DNA of 64,000 bases, taken from NCBI RefSeq assembly GCF_013347965.1, contig NZ_CP048810.1, positions 868,001 to 932,000 on the forward strand. Direction: 5' to 3'. Below the pieces are notes generated by a model. That model saw nothing but the letters and a program-made list of their open reading frames with translations. It was not told the DNA's origin and searched no databases. Position numbers and translations under genes: made by a program. Of the stretch, positions 54,193-63,398 are shown one piece after another. The DNA is from Pseudomonas bijieensis (GTDB lineage Bacteria; Pseudomonadota; Gammaproteobacteria; Pseudomonadales; Pseudomonadaceae). The stretch's first letter is position 1. Each line of letters starts with the position of its first letter.

Positions 54193-55566
54193 ATGAGTGA
54201 AACCAAGCTTGAATCCCTCCACTTCGCGGATGCCCCGCGGATCATTTCCACCATTCCCGGTCCCAAGACCACCGAGGCCCTGGCGTTGTCGGCGCGTACC
54301 GAGTCGATGGCCCGCGGCGGCGGACGCATGCCCGTGGCCATGGACCGGGCGTTCGGCGCGACCTTCAAGGACGCTGATGGCAACACCTATATCGATTTGT
54401 CCGCAGGCGTGGGCGTCAGCAGCGTAGGTCGCTGCCACCCGAAAGTGGTGCAGGCCATCCGCGAACAGTCCGAAGTGCTGATGCACGCCCTGGAAGTCAA
54501 CAGCACCCGTCGCACCGAGCTGGCCGCCAAGCTCTCCGAGATCGCGCCCGACGGCTTGCGCGGCGATTGCATTACGTTCTTCACGCAAAGCGGTAGCGAT
54601 GCGCTGGAAGCCGCGATCAAGTTCGCCAAACGCGTCACCGGACGGCACCAGATCATCGCCTTCCATGGCGGCTACCACGGCGTGTGGAACGCCTCCGGTG
54701 CGCTGACCACCGGTACGGCCTACCGCAAGGGCTACGGTGCCCAGATGGGCGGCGTCATTCACGCCCCCTACCCTTATGCCTACCGCTTCCCCTTCGACAC
54801 CACGCACAAAAGCGCCGAACAGATCGCTGGCGACTACGTGGATTACCTGCTGAATACCCCTTACACCGCCGCCGATGACGTGGCCGCCGTGATCGTGGAG
54901 CCGGTACAGGGTGAAGGCGGCTACGTGCCTCCCTCGCCAGAGTTCCTGCAACTGCTGCGCAAGGCCTGCGACCTCAGCGGCGCGCTGTTGATCGTCGATG
55001 AAGTGCAATCCGGCGCGGGGCGTACCGGCAAGATGTGGGCGGTCGAACATTCCGGCGTGAAACCCGACATGCTCACCTTCGGCAAGGGCATTGGCAGCGA
55101 CCTGCCGATGGCGGGCCTGATCATGCGTTCGGACCTGGCAGCCGCGATCCCCGACGGATCGATGCCCAATACCTTCGCCGCCAACTCGCTGTCCGCGGCA
55201 GTGGCGCTGACCAACATCAGCATCCTGCAGGACCCGGAGCTGGATCTGCTCAATCGCGCGCACACGCTGGGCCTGGAGGCTCAGGAACGTATCCGTGGCT
55301 TCAAGAGCCCCTTCGTCGGCGAGGTTCGCGGTCGTGGCCTGATGATCGGTATCGAGCTAGTCGAAGACCCGGTCACCAAGGCACCGCTGGAGGGCGCCAA
55401 GATCGGTCAACTCATGGGTTACCTGCTGAACCACGGCGTGCTGATGATTCCCTGCGGTCGCTACAGCAACGTGATGCGCGTCATGCCCTCGCTGACGATC
55501 ACACGCTCGCTGTTTTTCAAGGCGCTGGACATCTTTGGCGACGCCCTGGCCTCCCTCGAAGCATGA
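54193..55566 (+). CDS. Class III PLP aminotransferase
   Basis: A 457-residue omega-aminotransferase of the GabT/aspartate aminotransferase-family type. PLP Lys298 is in LTFGKGIGSD; Asp269 is in LIVDEVQSGAGRTG; and a GSDALEAAIKFA motif precedes. It likely moves the terminal amino group of an amine or omega-amino acid to pyruvate or 2-oxoglutarate, giving an aldehyde for the next gene's dehydrogenase. The first 35 residues are an extension relative to GabT. A 43-bp gap separates the aldehyde dehydrogenase. Confidence 0.9.
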   Translation: MSETKLESLHFADAPRIISTIPGPKTTEALALSARTESMARGGGRMPVAMDRAFGATFKDADGNTYIDLSAGVGVSSVGRCHPKVVQAIREQSEVLMHALEVNSTRRTELAAKLSEIAPDGLRGDCITFFTQSGSDALEAAIKFAKRVTGRHQIIAFHGGYHGVWNASGALTTGTAYRKGYGAQMGGVIHAPYPYAYRFPFDTTHKSAEQIAGDYVDYLLNTPYTAADDVAAVIVEPVQGEGGYVPPSPEFLQLLRKACDLSGALLIVDEVQSGAGRTGKMWAVEHSGVKPDMLTFGKGIGSDLPMAGLIMRSDLAAAIPDGSMPNTFAANSLSAAVALTNISILQDPELDLLNRAHTLGLEAQERIRGFKSPFVGEVRGRGLMIGIELVEDPVTKAPLEGAKIGQLMGYLLNHGVLMIPCGRYSNVMRVMPSLTITRSLFFKALDIFGDALASLEA

Positions 55567-55608
55567 GGCGTGCCCCACCGATCACTCACATTACGCAGGG
55601 CCCCTGAC

Positions 55609-57063
55609 ATGACTCAGCACCTGAATCACTTCATCCAAGGAGCGTCCTTAGAAGCCTCCGACGGTGGACGCATGACCCTCATCAACCCTGTGACAGAGCA
55701 GGTGTACGGTAGCTCCGCATGCGGCACGAGCGCGGATGTGGACCGCGCCGTGGAGGCAGCGCGCAGCCAACTCGAGGGTGGCGCCTGGAGCCAGCTCGAC
55801 GGCGCCCAGCGCGGTCGACTGCTGTCGAAGCTGGCTGACCTGGTGGAACGCGACACCGACTTGCTGGCCGATCTGGACGCCAACGCCATCGGTCGCTCCC
55901 CGGTCGAACCGCGCCGGATGGACCTGCCCAACGCGGTCGCCAACCTGCGCGCCGCTGCTGGCTGGGCCAACCAGTTGGAGGGGCGCACCATTCCCACCGG
56001 CGGCTATTTCGGCAGCAAGACCCTCTCGTACACGGTGCGCGAGCCGGTGGGCGTGGTCGGTGCCATCGTGCCCTGGAATTCGCCGCTGATGATCACGGTC
56101 TGGAAGCTCGCCGCTTTGCTGGCCGCCGGCTGCACCGTGGTCATCAAACCTTCGGAAGAGACACCGCAATCGGCCCTGCACCTGGCCGCGCTGGCTCAGG
56201 AAGCGGGCTTCCCTGACGGTGTGATCAACGTGGTTACCGGCTACGGTGCACAGGTGGGTCGCGCCTTGTGCGAACACCCGCACGTGGCCAAGATCAGTTT
56301 CACCGGCAGCCCCGAGGCCGGACGCGAGATCCAGCGCACCGCCGGCGTGCTGTTCAAGCGTGTGGCACTGGAGCTGGGCGGCAAGAGCCCACAGATTGTC
56401 TTTGATGACGCGTCCTTCGACGACGCGTTGCGCGGCTGCGCGCTCGGCTTGTTCGTCAACCAGGGCCAGGTCTGTGCCGCCGGCTCGCGTATCCTGGTAC
56501 AACGCAGCATCGCCGATCGCTTCGCCGCAGCGCTTGCCGATGCTGCTCGAGCAGTCAAGGTAGGCGATCCTCGACAGCCCGACGTGCAGATGGGGCCAGT
56601 GGCCAAGAAAGCACAGTTCGAACGGGTCAACCGTTACATCCAGCTGGGCATCGAACAAGGCGCCTCCCTGCTGGCCGGCGGCGTATCGAACCCCGAGCGG
56701 GGCTGGTTTGTGCAGCCGACCATCTTCGCCAACGCCAGCAACGACATGGCGATCGCCCGAGACGAGATCTTCGGCCCCGTTGGCACGGTGATCACGTTCG
56801 ACAGCGAAGATGAGGCGATCGCAATGGCCAACGATTCCACCTACGGCCTGGCGGCCACGATCTGGACCAGCGACCTGGTGCGAGCGCACCGCGTTGCCGC
56901 GGCGGTAAAGGCCGGTGCCGTGGGCATCAACTGCTGGAGCCCGCTGGACGCCAACCTGCCCTGGGGCGGCGTCAAGTCCAGTGGCATTGGCCGTGAAGGC
57001 GGGTTCAGCGGCGCGTTGGCCTATACCGAAGAAAAGGTCATCACCGTGTTGCTGCCTAACTGA
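55609..57063 (+). CDS. NAD(P)-dependent aldehyde dehydrogenase
   Basis: A 484-residue enzyme with catalytic Cys289 (NQGQVCAAGSR) and general base Glu255 (LELGGKSP); the cofactor motif FTGSPEAGREI follows the usual spacing. It probably oxidises the aldehyde produced by the aminotransferase upstream. ATG 55609 is preceded by AGGG; the frame is open earlier but overlaps the aminotransferase end. A small hairpin follows the stop. Confidence 0.92.
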   Translation: MTQHLNHFIQGASLEASDGGRMTLINPVTEQVYGSSACGTSADVDRAVEAARSQLEGGAWSQLDGAQRGRLLSKLADLVERDTDLLADLDANAIGRSPVEPRRMDLPNAVANLRAAAGWANQLEGRTIPTGGYFGSKTLSYTVREPVGVVGAIVPWNSPLMITVWKLAALLAAGCTVVIKPSEETPQSALHLAALAQEAGFPDGVINVVTGYGAQVGRALCEHPHVAKISFTGSPEAGREIQRTAGVLFKRVALELGGKSPQIVFDDASFDDALRGCALGLFVNQGQVCAAGSRILVQRSIADRFAAALADAARAVKVGDPRQPDVQMGPVAKKAQFERVNRYIQLGIEQGASLLAGGVSNPERGWFVQPTIFANASNDMAIARDEIFGPVGTVITFDSEDEAIAMANDSTYGLAATIWTSDLVRAHRVAAAVKAGAVGINCWSPLDANLPWGGVKSSGIGREGGFSGALAYTEEKVITVLLPN

Positions 57064-57168
57064 GAACAAAAAACCGCACTGACCGGACCACCCTCCAAGC
57101 CCTGTGTCGTAGAGGGTGGCCGTTCAAATGTGCATTCCGATGCCTTGATGATCGATGGAGAGACTGCG

Positions 57169-57732
57169 ATGAATCCGGTAAATCAAACAACAATTGATCG
57201 GTATCCGACGTCCCTGCGTATGTTGCACTGGGTGCGCGCCGTGCTCATCGCCGGCCTCCTCTGGGCTGGCTGGCACATGACCGGGATGAATGATGAAGTA
57301 GCAAGCAAATACGAGCTCTATTACCCGTGGCACAAATCCTTTGGGGTGTTGATGCTGTTGGTGGTCCTGGTCCAGATCACCCTGCGCTGGCGCACCCCCA
57401 AGCTTCCACAACCGCTGGAAACACTGGCTGGACATGAGCGGTTTTTGTCACAGCTGGTGCAACGTGCCATGTACGTACTGATCGTGATCGTGCCGTTGAT
57501 GGGTTACTCGATGTCGAGCACCTACACGATGAGCGACGGGGTATTCTTTTTTGGGGTGAACCTGCCGGAGCTGCTACCGAAAAATGACGACTGGTTCGTC
57601 GTCTTCCAGTGGCTGCACAAAGTGCTCGCCTATACCCTGCTCGGCCTGATCGTGCTGCATGTCGCCGGCGCCCTCAAGCACCGCTTCTTCGACCCGGACC
57701 CTCGCAACGACGTCCTGCGCCGCATGCTGTGA
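57169..57732 (+). CDS. Cytochrome b561
   Basis: A 187-residue inner-membrane di-heme cytochrome with four helices. Heme-ligand histidines appear in RMLHWVRAVL, YPWHKSFGVL and WLHKVLAYTL/IVLHVAGAL. It is the CybB-type superoxide/quinone cytochrome. It lies 105 bp after the aldehyde dehydrogenase gene; whether it is in the same operon is uncertain. Confidence 0.88.
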   Translation: MNPVNQTTIDRYPTSLRMLHWVRAVLIAGLLWAGWHMTGMNDEVASKYELYYPWHKSFGVLMLLVVLVQITLRWRTPKLPQPLETLAGHERFLSQLVQRAMYVLIVIVPLMGYSMSSTYTMSDGVFFFGVNLPELLPKNDDWFVVFQWLHKVLAYTLLGLIVLHVAGALKHRFFDPDPRNDVLRRML

Positions 57733-57765
57733 CCGTCCCGTCTTAATCACCTTTCCCGCCGGAAA

Positions 57766-57784
57766 GCGCCACCGCTGGTGGCGC
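57766..57784. terminator. Hairpin between convergent cytochrome b561 and barrel genes
   Basis: GCGCCACC-GCT-GGTGGCGC is a perfect 8-bp stem with a 3-base loop. No U-tract is present. It may act as a two-way terminator. Confidence 0.5.
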
Positions 57785-57831
57785 CTACGCATCAAACTCC
57801 CTGCAACAGATGCCGCCAGCGGCGACTCAGA

Positions 57832-59169
57832 TCAGAACGTCACCCACACGATGAACTGCAAGTAAGTGTTGGTTGATGCGCTCCCGCTCTGCAAACCACC
57901 GTCCTCGAGCCACTTCTTTGGCTTGTAGAAACCCACCAGCGGCGACAACGTGATGTTGTCCGTCACCATCCAGTCCAGGTACAGGTCGACCTCACGGGCA
58001 CTGAAGTCTTGGGTATCCCGGTCGGAGAGTTGGTGATAGTGGAAGTACATCGCGTTGAGTGTCAGTTTGTCGGTCGGCTGCACCGAGAACAGCACATCGT
58101 TGATTTGCATGTTCGAGGTCACTGAACCGGCGTAGTTCGCGGCGACTTCACCCTGGTACCGCTTGCGGAAACCGCCTTGGAACAGGAAGTCCCAGCCTTC
58201 GGAATAGCGCGAATAGCGGTAACTCACTGCCGGTTGCCATTTGACGTCGGCAAAGGTGTAGCCCGCGTCGAAGAACATCGCCCGCTGCGACCCCGAACGT
58301 TTTTCCTGGCGCGCCACCTCGAATGCAAAATCAGCGTTCTCGATGCCGGCATTGCCCTGGCCGCGGATACTGTAGATATCCATACCCTTGCGCTCACTCC
58401 GATCGGCGAAGGTGTATCGCTCGTTGACATCCAGCCCGTGTACATAGGTCGAGCCGATCGAGCCGATGGGCGTCGTGTAGTCGATGGTGGCGGCCGCCAC
58501 TTCGGTCTCCGACTGTCCTGGATTGTCCGACTTCAACCACATCAGGCTGCCGTGAAGCCCATCCGTACCGCCCAGTTTCAGGACGGCCGTATTGCCAAAG
58601 GCCAATCGCGGCCCCAGGTAAAAGGCGCCGCCGCGATTGAACCGACCGTCCGCCACACCTGGGATGGGGCTGAAGGCCTTGCCGGGAGCGAACCCGTCGT
58701 CGGTGATCAGGAAACCGTCCACCGTCACGAGCTGCCGGCCAAAGGAGAAATCAACGCCGTCCGTACCCAGGGCGGGAATCAGGTCGCCTGACTTCCAGCC
58801 CAGATAGGCGTCTTCTACCGCCGTTCTTCTTTCATTCCCGGCAGTGATCGCTCCCGCGTCCCCGTCGCCCCATGAGCCCGTGCTGATCAGGCTGAACCCG
58901 CCGTAGATCGAGCCGGGACCGATCTTGTTCGTCGTGCCGTTTAGACCGTACTTTGCGAAGCCTTCCTGCCATCGCATCCTGCCGGGTTCCTCCTGCGGGT
59001 TGGCGAGGTAGTTCTTTTCACTGCCGAACCAACCAAATCCAGCCCAGAGGTCGGCATTCAGGACGGTAGCACCATCGTCTTCGTTGTAGAGCTCGTAGGC
59101 CTGTGCCTGCGGCCCCAATGTACAGAGTGCAACCAGAGAAATTAATGGAGCGTAGTGGGGGGTGCGCAT
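57832..59169 (-). CDS. Outer-membrane beta-barrel protein (porin-like)
   Basis: A 445-residue protein with a Sec signal (ending GPQAQA) and alternating strands ending in the C-terminal FIVWVTF barrel signature. The start follows AGGAGAGACGTC. I do not place it in a specific porin family; an alginate-export-like or porin_4-like fold is possible. It is divergent from the DUF6152-like gene 239 bp away and may supply passage for a substrate of the 59-64 kb genes. Confidence 0.7.
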   Translation of the reverse strand: MRTPHYAPLISLVALCTLGPQAQAYELYNEDDGATVLNADLWAGFGWFGSEKNYLANPQEEPGRMRWQEGFAKYGLNGTTNKIGPGSIYGGFSLISTGSWGDGDAGAITAGNERRTAVEDAYLGWKSGDLIPALGTDGVDFSFGRQLVTVDGFLITDDGFAPGKAFSPIPGVADGRFNRGGAFYLGPRLAFGNTAVLKLGGTDGLHGSLMWLKSDNPGQSETEVAAATIDYTTPIGSIGSTYVHGLDVNERYTFADRSERKGMDIYSIRGQGNAGIENADFAFEVARQEKRSGSQRAMFFDAGYTFADVKWQPAVSYRYSRYSEGWDFLFQGGFRKRYQGEVAANYAGSVTSNMQINDVLFSVQPTDKLTLNAMYFHYHQLSDRDTQDFSAREVDLYLDWMVTDNITLSPLVGFYKPKKWLEDGGLQSGSASTNTYLQFIVWVTF

Positions 59170-59408
59170 GACGTCTCTCCTGTTTTTATATTTATGAGGC
59201 GAGTCATGAGTGTTCCGATTCGGGCCGCCCATGCGGTAGCCCAAATCAGCATGTGCACAGGGCGGCGCCCCTATTCCCTTGGTCCCATCGCTGCCCACTG
59301 AAAAACCTGTCCTGGGATTTGAATGGTTGCCGTTTTGGGCTACGGCCTGCGCAGGTGTCCCCCCCCTATGCTGGGGCCATAAGAACGCATAAGAACGAGG
59401 CATCCGTC

Positions 59409-59794
59409 ATGACCCCATCCCCGCTGTTACGTCAGGGGCTTTGCCTGCTGACCATCGTCGCTTGCAGTGCCCTACCGTCCCTGGCCACCGCTCACCACTC
59501 ATTCGCGCTTTTCGACCAGACCAAGATGGTCACGGTCCAGGGCGTGGTCGAGCGCTTTGCCTGGACCAATCCGCACATCACGATTTACCTCGATACGCCC
59601 GGCCCGCCCCCCCCCAGCGCTTCAAGATCGAGACGGGCAGTGTCAACGCGCTGCAGCGCGCAGGCTGGAACGCTGATTCGATCAAGGCTGGCGAAAGCGC
59701 CGAGGTGTCCTTCAGACCGCTGAAAAACGGTGATCCGGGAGGACTGCTCGTGGAGATCAAGATCGGTGACGTCGTGCTCACGGGCGGCGGTTAG
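59409..59794 (+). pseudogene. DUF6152-like periplasmic protein gene with a frameshift in a C9 tract
   Basis: The first frame encodes a Sec signal (LLTIVACSALPSLATA) and mature start HHSFALFDQTKMVTVQGVVE typical of DUF6152. At the run of nine C (59607-59615) it leaves the family frame and would end as an arginine-rich tail. The next frame resumes QRFKIETGSVNALQRAGWNA to a natural stop at 59794. Adding one C, or losing two, joins them into a 128-residue protein. It is either phase-variable, recently broken or a sequencing error. The family often stands beside proteins like the next gene; its role is unknown. Confidence 0.75.
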
Positions 59795-59868
59795 GCGAAG
59801 TCCCTCCTCCGCTTCATGACTACCGAACTCAACCGAACCAGACAGGCCAGCAGCGTGGAGACGTTTCA

Positions 59869-60633
59869 ATGAAACCGACACGAACCTTGAGCGCAGCAAC
59901 GATCTTCCTCGGCGTCGTCCTCGTGACCGTCGCCGGGATGTGCAACGCGGCAGCGCCGAAGACCCAGCACGACAAACGCCCGGACATCAGCGGCACCTGG
60001 GAAAGAACCCCGGACGATTGGTTCGGTGAAAACCCGGACGAGCCGGTGCACCCGGGCGGACCGATGGACCTGAAGGAACCCTATGCCAGCCAATACGCCG
60101 AGCTGAAGAAAAAACAGGCCGCCGCGAACGAAGCCGGGACGCCGCTGGCCACGACGAGTTCCAAGTGCCTGCCCGAGGGCATGCCGACGTTGATGGCGGC
60201 GCTCTTCCCGATCCAGATCATTCACGACGACAAGCAAGTGGTCGTCCTTGGCGAATATCTCCAGCAGGTACGCCGGATTCTCTTGAACGAGGCAATGCCG
60301 CCCAAAGAGAAGCTCGACCCCAAGTACCAGGGCCATTCGCGAGGCCACTGGGAAGGCGACACGCTCGTCGTGGAGACACAACGTGTGCGAACGGACGTGA
60401 CGTTCTATGACGTTCCCCATGGTGCAGACATGAAGATCACCGAACGCATCAGGCTGCGGGGACCGGACCACTTGGAGGACCAAGTCGTGATTGAAGATCC
60501 ACAGGTGCTCAACACCCCGTATCGCTTCACGTTCGACTACAAGCGCTCCGACTACGCCATTCAAGAATATGTCTGCGAGAACAACCAGATCGTGATCGAC
60601 AGCGAGGGCAAGGCGTCCCTCAGCCGTGAGTGA
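59869..60633 (+). CDS. Exported protein with GHWEGDTLVVET motif
   Basis: A 254-residue secreted protein with a signal peptide ending GMCNAAA. It belongs to a family recognisable by PDISGTWE near the start, SRGHWEGDTLVVETQRV in the middle and PDHLEDQVVIEDP later. Its function is unknown, but it is repeatedly found next to DUF6152-like genes, as here. Mature part likely beta-rich, periplasmic. It starts 74 bp after the DUF6152-like stop. Confidence 0.75.
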   Translation: MKPTRTLSAATIFLGVVLVTVAGMCNAAAPKTQHDKRPDISGTWERTPDDWFGENPDEPVHPGGPMDLKEPYASQYAELKKKQAAANEAGTPLATTSSKCLPEGMPTLMAALFPIQIIHDDKQVVVLGEYLQQVRRILLNEAMPPKEKLDPKYQGHSRGHWEGDTLVVETQRVRTDVTFYDVPHGADMKITERIRLRGPDHLEDQVVIEDPQVLNTPYRFTFDYKRSDYAIQEYVCENNQIVIDSEGKASLSRE

Positions 60634-60660
60634 AGCCCACCGCGAGGTCGATGTTGGGGC

Positions 60661-60820
60661 TGCTGCGCAGCCCAGCGGGAGCAAGCTCCCTCGCCACAAA
60701 AGGCGGTGTTTGCCAGAGGTTGGCGGGCAACGTAATGGGGTCTGATTACCCCACACCACCACCCAGCCAGACACAAAACCGTGGCGAGGGAGCTTGCTCC
60801 CGTTGGGGTGCGAAGCGCCC
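60661..60820. repeat. REPIN: two inverted Pseudomonas REP elements
   Basis: The left REP (60661-60698) contains GGGAGCAAGCTCCCTCGCC and the right REP (60780-60820) contains the opposite GTGGCGAGGGAGCTTGCTCC. Between them lies a TGGGGT/ACCCCA hairpin (60736-60753). This is a typical non-autonomous REP doublet of the fluorescens group, inserted between the two genes. Confidence 0.88.
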
Positions 60821-60857
60821 CCCACCAGGCTGACTTTGCGCCCTTGGAGATGACCGG

Positions 60858-62366
60858 ATGGAACGATCAATAACGATCAGCCTCCTGCGGCCGACGCTGC
60901 CAGGCGTCCTGCTGTCGCTGATGCTGACCTCGAACACCTTCGCCGAAGTGCCCCGCATGCCCACAGTCGTTGCCGTGCCGCCCTCCAGTGTGCCACCGCT
61001 GTCGTCGGCGAAACGTCCGGGTACCGAACACAGCGACCTCGACATGTACGACTACGTCGAAGAGGAGTTTTACCTGCAAGGCGTCGCCCCGGCCATCACC
61101 GCCGCGGGCAAAACCCTCTTCGAGGCGCCCTATACCACGCGCATTCTGGTGCGCAAGCCGGCAGACCCTGCGCACTTCAACGGCACGGTGGTGATCGAGC
61201 CGTTCAGCTGGTTTGGCGAGCGCGCCGCAGGGTGGATCCTGACCCGTGATTACTTGCTACGGCGTGGCTACGCGTACGTCGGCTACACGCTGAACATGAA
61301 CAAGCCGGCCGTCGACCCCAAGTTCATCTCGGACACCCCGGCCGCCGAGGCCGAGCAGGTCGCCCAATACGGACGGATCGTGAACTTCGAATTCATGCGC
61401 CGCTTCGACTACGCACGCTATGCGCCGTTGGGCACCTATTACGATCCGGAGCGCTTCACTCGCGGTGCAGGTCCCGATCCGTTCGTTCCACAGTCCCAAG
61501 GCATTGCCGCACAACTGGCGCTGCTGCTCAAGACCAATGCGGCGCAAGGCCCGTTGGCAGGCCTCAATGTGCAACGCGTCTATGTCAATAGCTGGGCCGT
61601 GACCGCGCAAGTCTGGATGGACTACCTCGACCAGGGCCGGCACCAGCAATGGCGCATGCCTGACGCAAGGCCACTGATCGATGCCTACATGACAGGCCGC
61701 ATGGCCTATGGCGAGGTGGGCGGCGATGTCATCCGACTGCCGCGGCAGATGCCCGACGGCGTGCCGTTCGTGACCGTCTACAGCCAATCGGAACTGATGC
61801 ATGACGTGATCGAAGGCATCGACCTGCCGCCGGATACCGACAGCCCGCAGCTTCGCTACTACGAAGTGACCGGCATGCCCCACCTGCGGCTGGCCGACCT
61901 CGGTACGGAGCATACCGAACTGCTCGCTGCCGACATCGGCAAGGGTGACGACCCACGGTGCCGGACGTTGTACGACGAACCGGCGGAACTGGTCGTTTCG
62001 GCGCTGCTCGATGGCATGGACCAATGGGTGCGCGAGGGCAAAGCCATGCCGAAGGCGCCGCGAGTCCTGCGCGAAGGCAAAACCGTCGCACGCGACCCCG
62101 CCACCGGCAACCTGCAAGGGGGCGTGCGCCCGCCGTGGATCCAGGTGCCCAGCGCGACCTACCTCACGGACCAGGAGACCGGTTGCGGCCTGATCTACGA
62201 CACCAAGGTGCCCTATTCCAAGGAAGCGCTTGGCCAACGTTACGGCAGTTTCAGCCACTACGAACAGGCATTCGAAGACGCCAAGGGCCTCTCGATCAAG
62301 CAGGGCTATCTCCTCCCGGAGGATGCAAAGGGCCTGCGTCCGATCGCAAAACCCCAAGACTTCTAA
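60858..62366 (+). CDS. Exported alpha/beta hydrolase (Abhydrolase_10-like)
   Basis: A 502-residue protein with a Sec-like start (LLSLMLTSNTFAEVP) and the family pattern TTRILVRKPADPAHFNGTVV followed by a GWILTRDYLLRRGYAYVGYT segment. The usual nucleophile elbow GxSxxG is not evident; the equivalent point reads VYVNSWAVTA, so catalysis is uncertain. It probably acts in the periplasm. The next gene begins 21 bp after its stop. Confidence 0.7.
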   Translation: MERSITISLLRPTLPGVLLSLMLTSNTFAEVPRMPTVVAVPPSSVPPLSSAKRPGTEHSDLDMYDYVEEEFYLQGVAPAITAAGKTLFEAPYTTRILVRKPADPAHFNGTVVIEPFSWFGERAAGWILTRDYLLRRGYAYVGYTLNMNKPAVDPKFISDTPAAEAEQVAQYGRIVNFEFMRRFDYARYAPLGTYYDPERFTRGAGPDPFVPQSQGIAAQLALLLKTNAAQGPLAGLNVQRVYVNSWAVTAQVWMDYLDQGRHQQWRMPDARPLIDAYMTGRMAYGEVGGDVIRLPRQMPDGVPFVTVYSQSELMHDVIEGIDLPPDTDSPQLRYYEVTGMPHLRLADLGTEHTELLAADIGKGDDPRCRTLYDEPAELVVSALLDGMDQWVREGKAMPKAPRVLREGKTVARDPATGNLQGGVRPPWIQVPSATYLTDQETGCGLIYDTKVPYSKEALGQRYGSFSHYEQAFEDAKGLSIKQGYLLPEDAKGLRPIAKPQDF

Positions 62367-62387
62367 CCCCACGCGGAAGCAAAGCAA

Positions 62388-62870
62388 ATGTCACCAGAAC
62401 TCATCATCGCCTGGATCTACGCGACACCGTTGAGCACCGCCATCAGGGACCTGTCCTGGGTCGTGCCCACCATCCAGAGCGTTCATATCGTCGCCATCGC
62501 AGTGATCTTCGGTGCCGCCGTGATCTCCGACCTGCGGCTGGCCGGCGTGCTCGCCACGGACGAACCCTTGCGCGGCGTCATTCGCCGTTACTACCCGTGG
62601 ATGCGCGCCGCACTCATCGTCCTGCTCCTCACCGGGTTGGTCATGATCATCGGCGAGCCTGACCGCGTACTGGTCAACACGACGTTCTGGCTGAAGATGT
62701 TCATGGTCGTTGCCGTGTTCACCCTGGCCTGGTCAATCCGACGTCCATTGCTGCGCCCCGCCGCTCAGGCACAAGGCGATAACGAGAAGCCGCCCATCAA
62801 GGCACTGGCCTGGCTGTCGATCGCCCTATGGTGCGGCGTGATCTTCTGCGGCCGCTGGATCGCCTACTGA
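62388..62870 (+). CDS. DUF6644-like inner-membrane protein
   Basis: A 160-residue membrane protein with about four helices. The segment SVHIVAIAVIFGAAVISDLRLAG matches the family later repeated in the next gene (SLHVIGIALVFGTIAVVDLR). The conserved His in SVHIVA and an Asp-Leu-Arg pair are the most notable residues. Function unknown. Tightly spaced with the hydrolase and a paralogue 39 bp on. Confidence 0.7.
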   Translation: MSPELIIAWIYATPLSTAIRDLSWVVPTIQSVHIVAIAVIFGAAVISDLRLAGVLATDEPLRGVIRRYYPWMRAALIVLLLTGLVMIIGEPDRVLVNTTFWLKMFMVVAVFTLAWSIRRPLLRPAAQAQGDNEKPPIKALAWLSIALWCGVIFCGRWIAY

Positions 62871-62909
62871 TCCCAGCGTTTTCAACGAACGTTTTCTCAG
62901 GTATTTGCC

Positions 62910-63398
62910 ATGGACATTCAATCGATACTGCAAGCCCTCGAGGGCACCCCGATCGCAGCCTATATCAGAGAGTCGGGCTCCATTTTTCCAAACCTGGAGT
63001 CGCTGCATGTGATCGGCATCGCCCTCGTGTTCGGGACCATCGCCGTCGTCGACTTGCGCCTGCTTGGCGTCGCCTCCCATCGCCGAAGCGCGCTACGGCT
63101 GATTCGGGAACTGCTGCCATTTACCTGGGTTGCCTTCGCAGCCTGCGTGATCACCGGCTTGCTCATGTTCGCCTCCAATGCCACCACCTATGCGCAAAAC
63201 AGCGTTTTCTGGTGGAAGATGGGGCTGTTGGCGCTGGCCGGCCTCAACATGGGGATATTCCACCTGGGCGCCTATCGCCGGATCGCCGAGTGGGACACCA
63301 TCCTGCCGCCTCCCAGCCAGGCCCGTATCGCCGGATTCAGCTCGCTGGCACTGTGGGTGGGCGTGATATGCCTTGGCCGCTGGATCGGGTTTGTCTGA
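62910..63398 (+). CDS. DUF6644-like inner-membrane protein, paralogue
   Basis: A 162-residue four-helix membrane protein homologous to the preceding gene product (LESLHVIGIALVFGTIAVVD, then GRWIGFV at the end as against GRWIAY). The two may form a heterodimer. Its stop overlaps the next start (TGATG). Confidence 0.7.
   Translation: MDIQSILQALEGTPIAAYIRESGSIFPNLESLHVIGIALVFGTIAVVDLRLLGVASHRRSALRLIRELLPFTWVAFAACVITGLLMFASNATTYAQNSVFWWKMGLLALAGLNMGIFHLGAYRRIAEWDTILPPPSQARIAGFSSLALWVGVICLGRWIGFV

Noticed and set aside
54064..55263. Minus-strand frame of 399 codons opposite the aminotransferase
   Set aside because: His- and Gly-rich nonsense-like product opposite a clear enzyme gene; no start signals.
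55648..57069. Minus-strand frame of 473 codons opposite the aldehyde dehydrogenase
   Set aside because: The opposite strand encodes a complete enzyme with all motifs; this frame has none.
61257..62387. Minus-strand frame of 376 codons opposite the exported hydrolase
   Set aside because: No Shine-Dalgarno, no family pattern, antisense to a gene with a signal peptide and family motifs.
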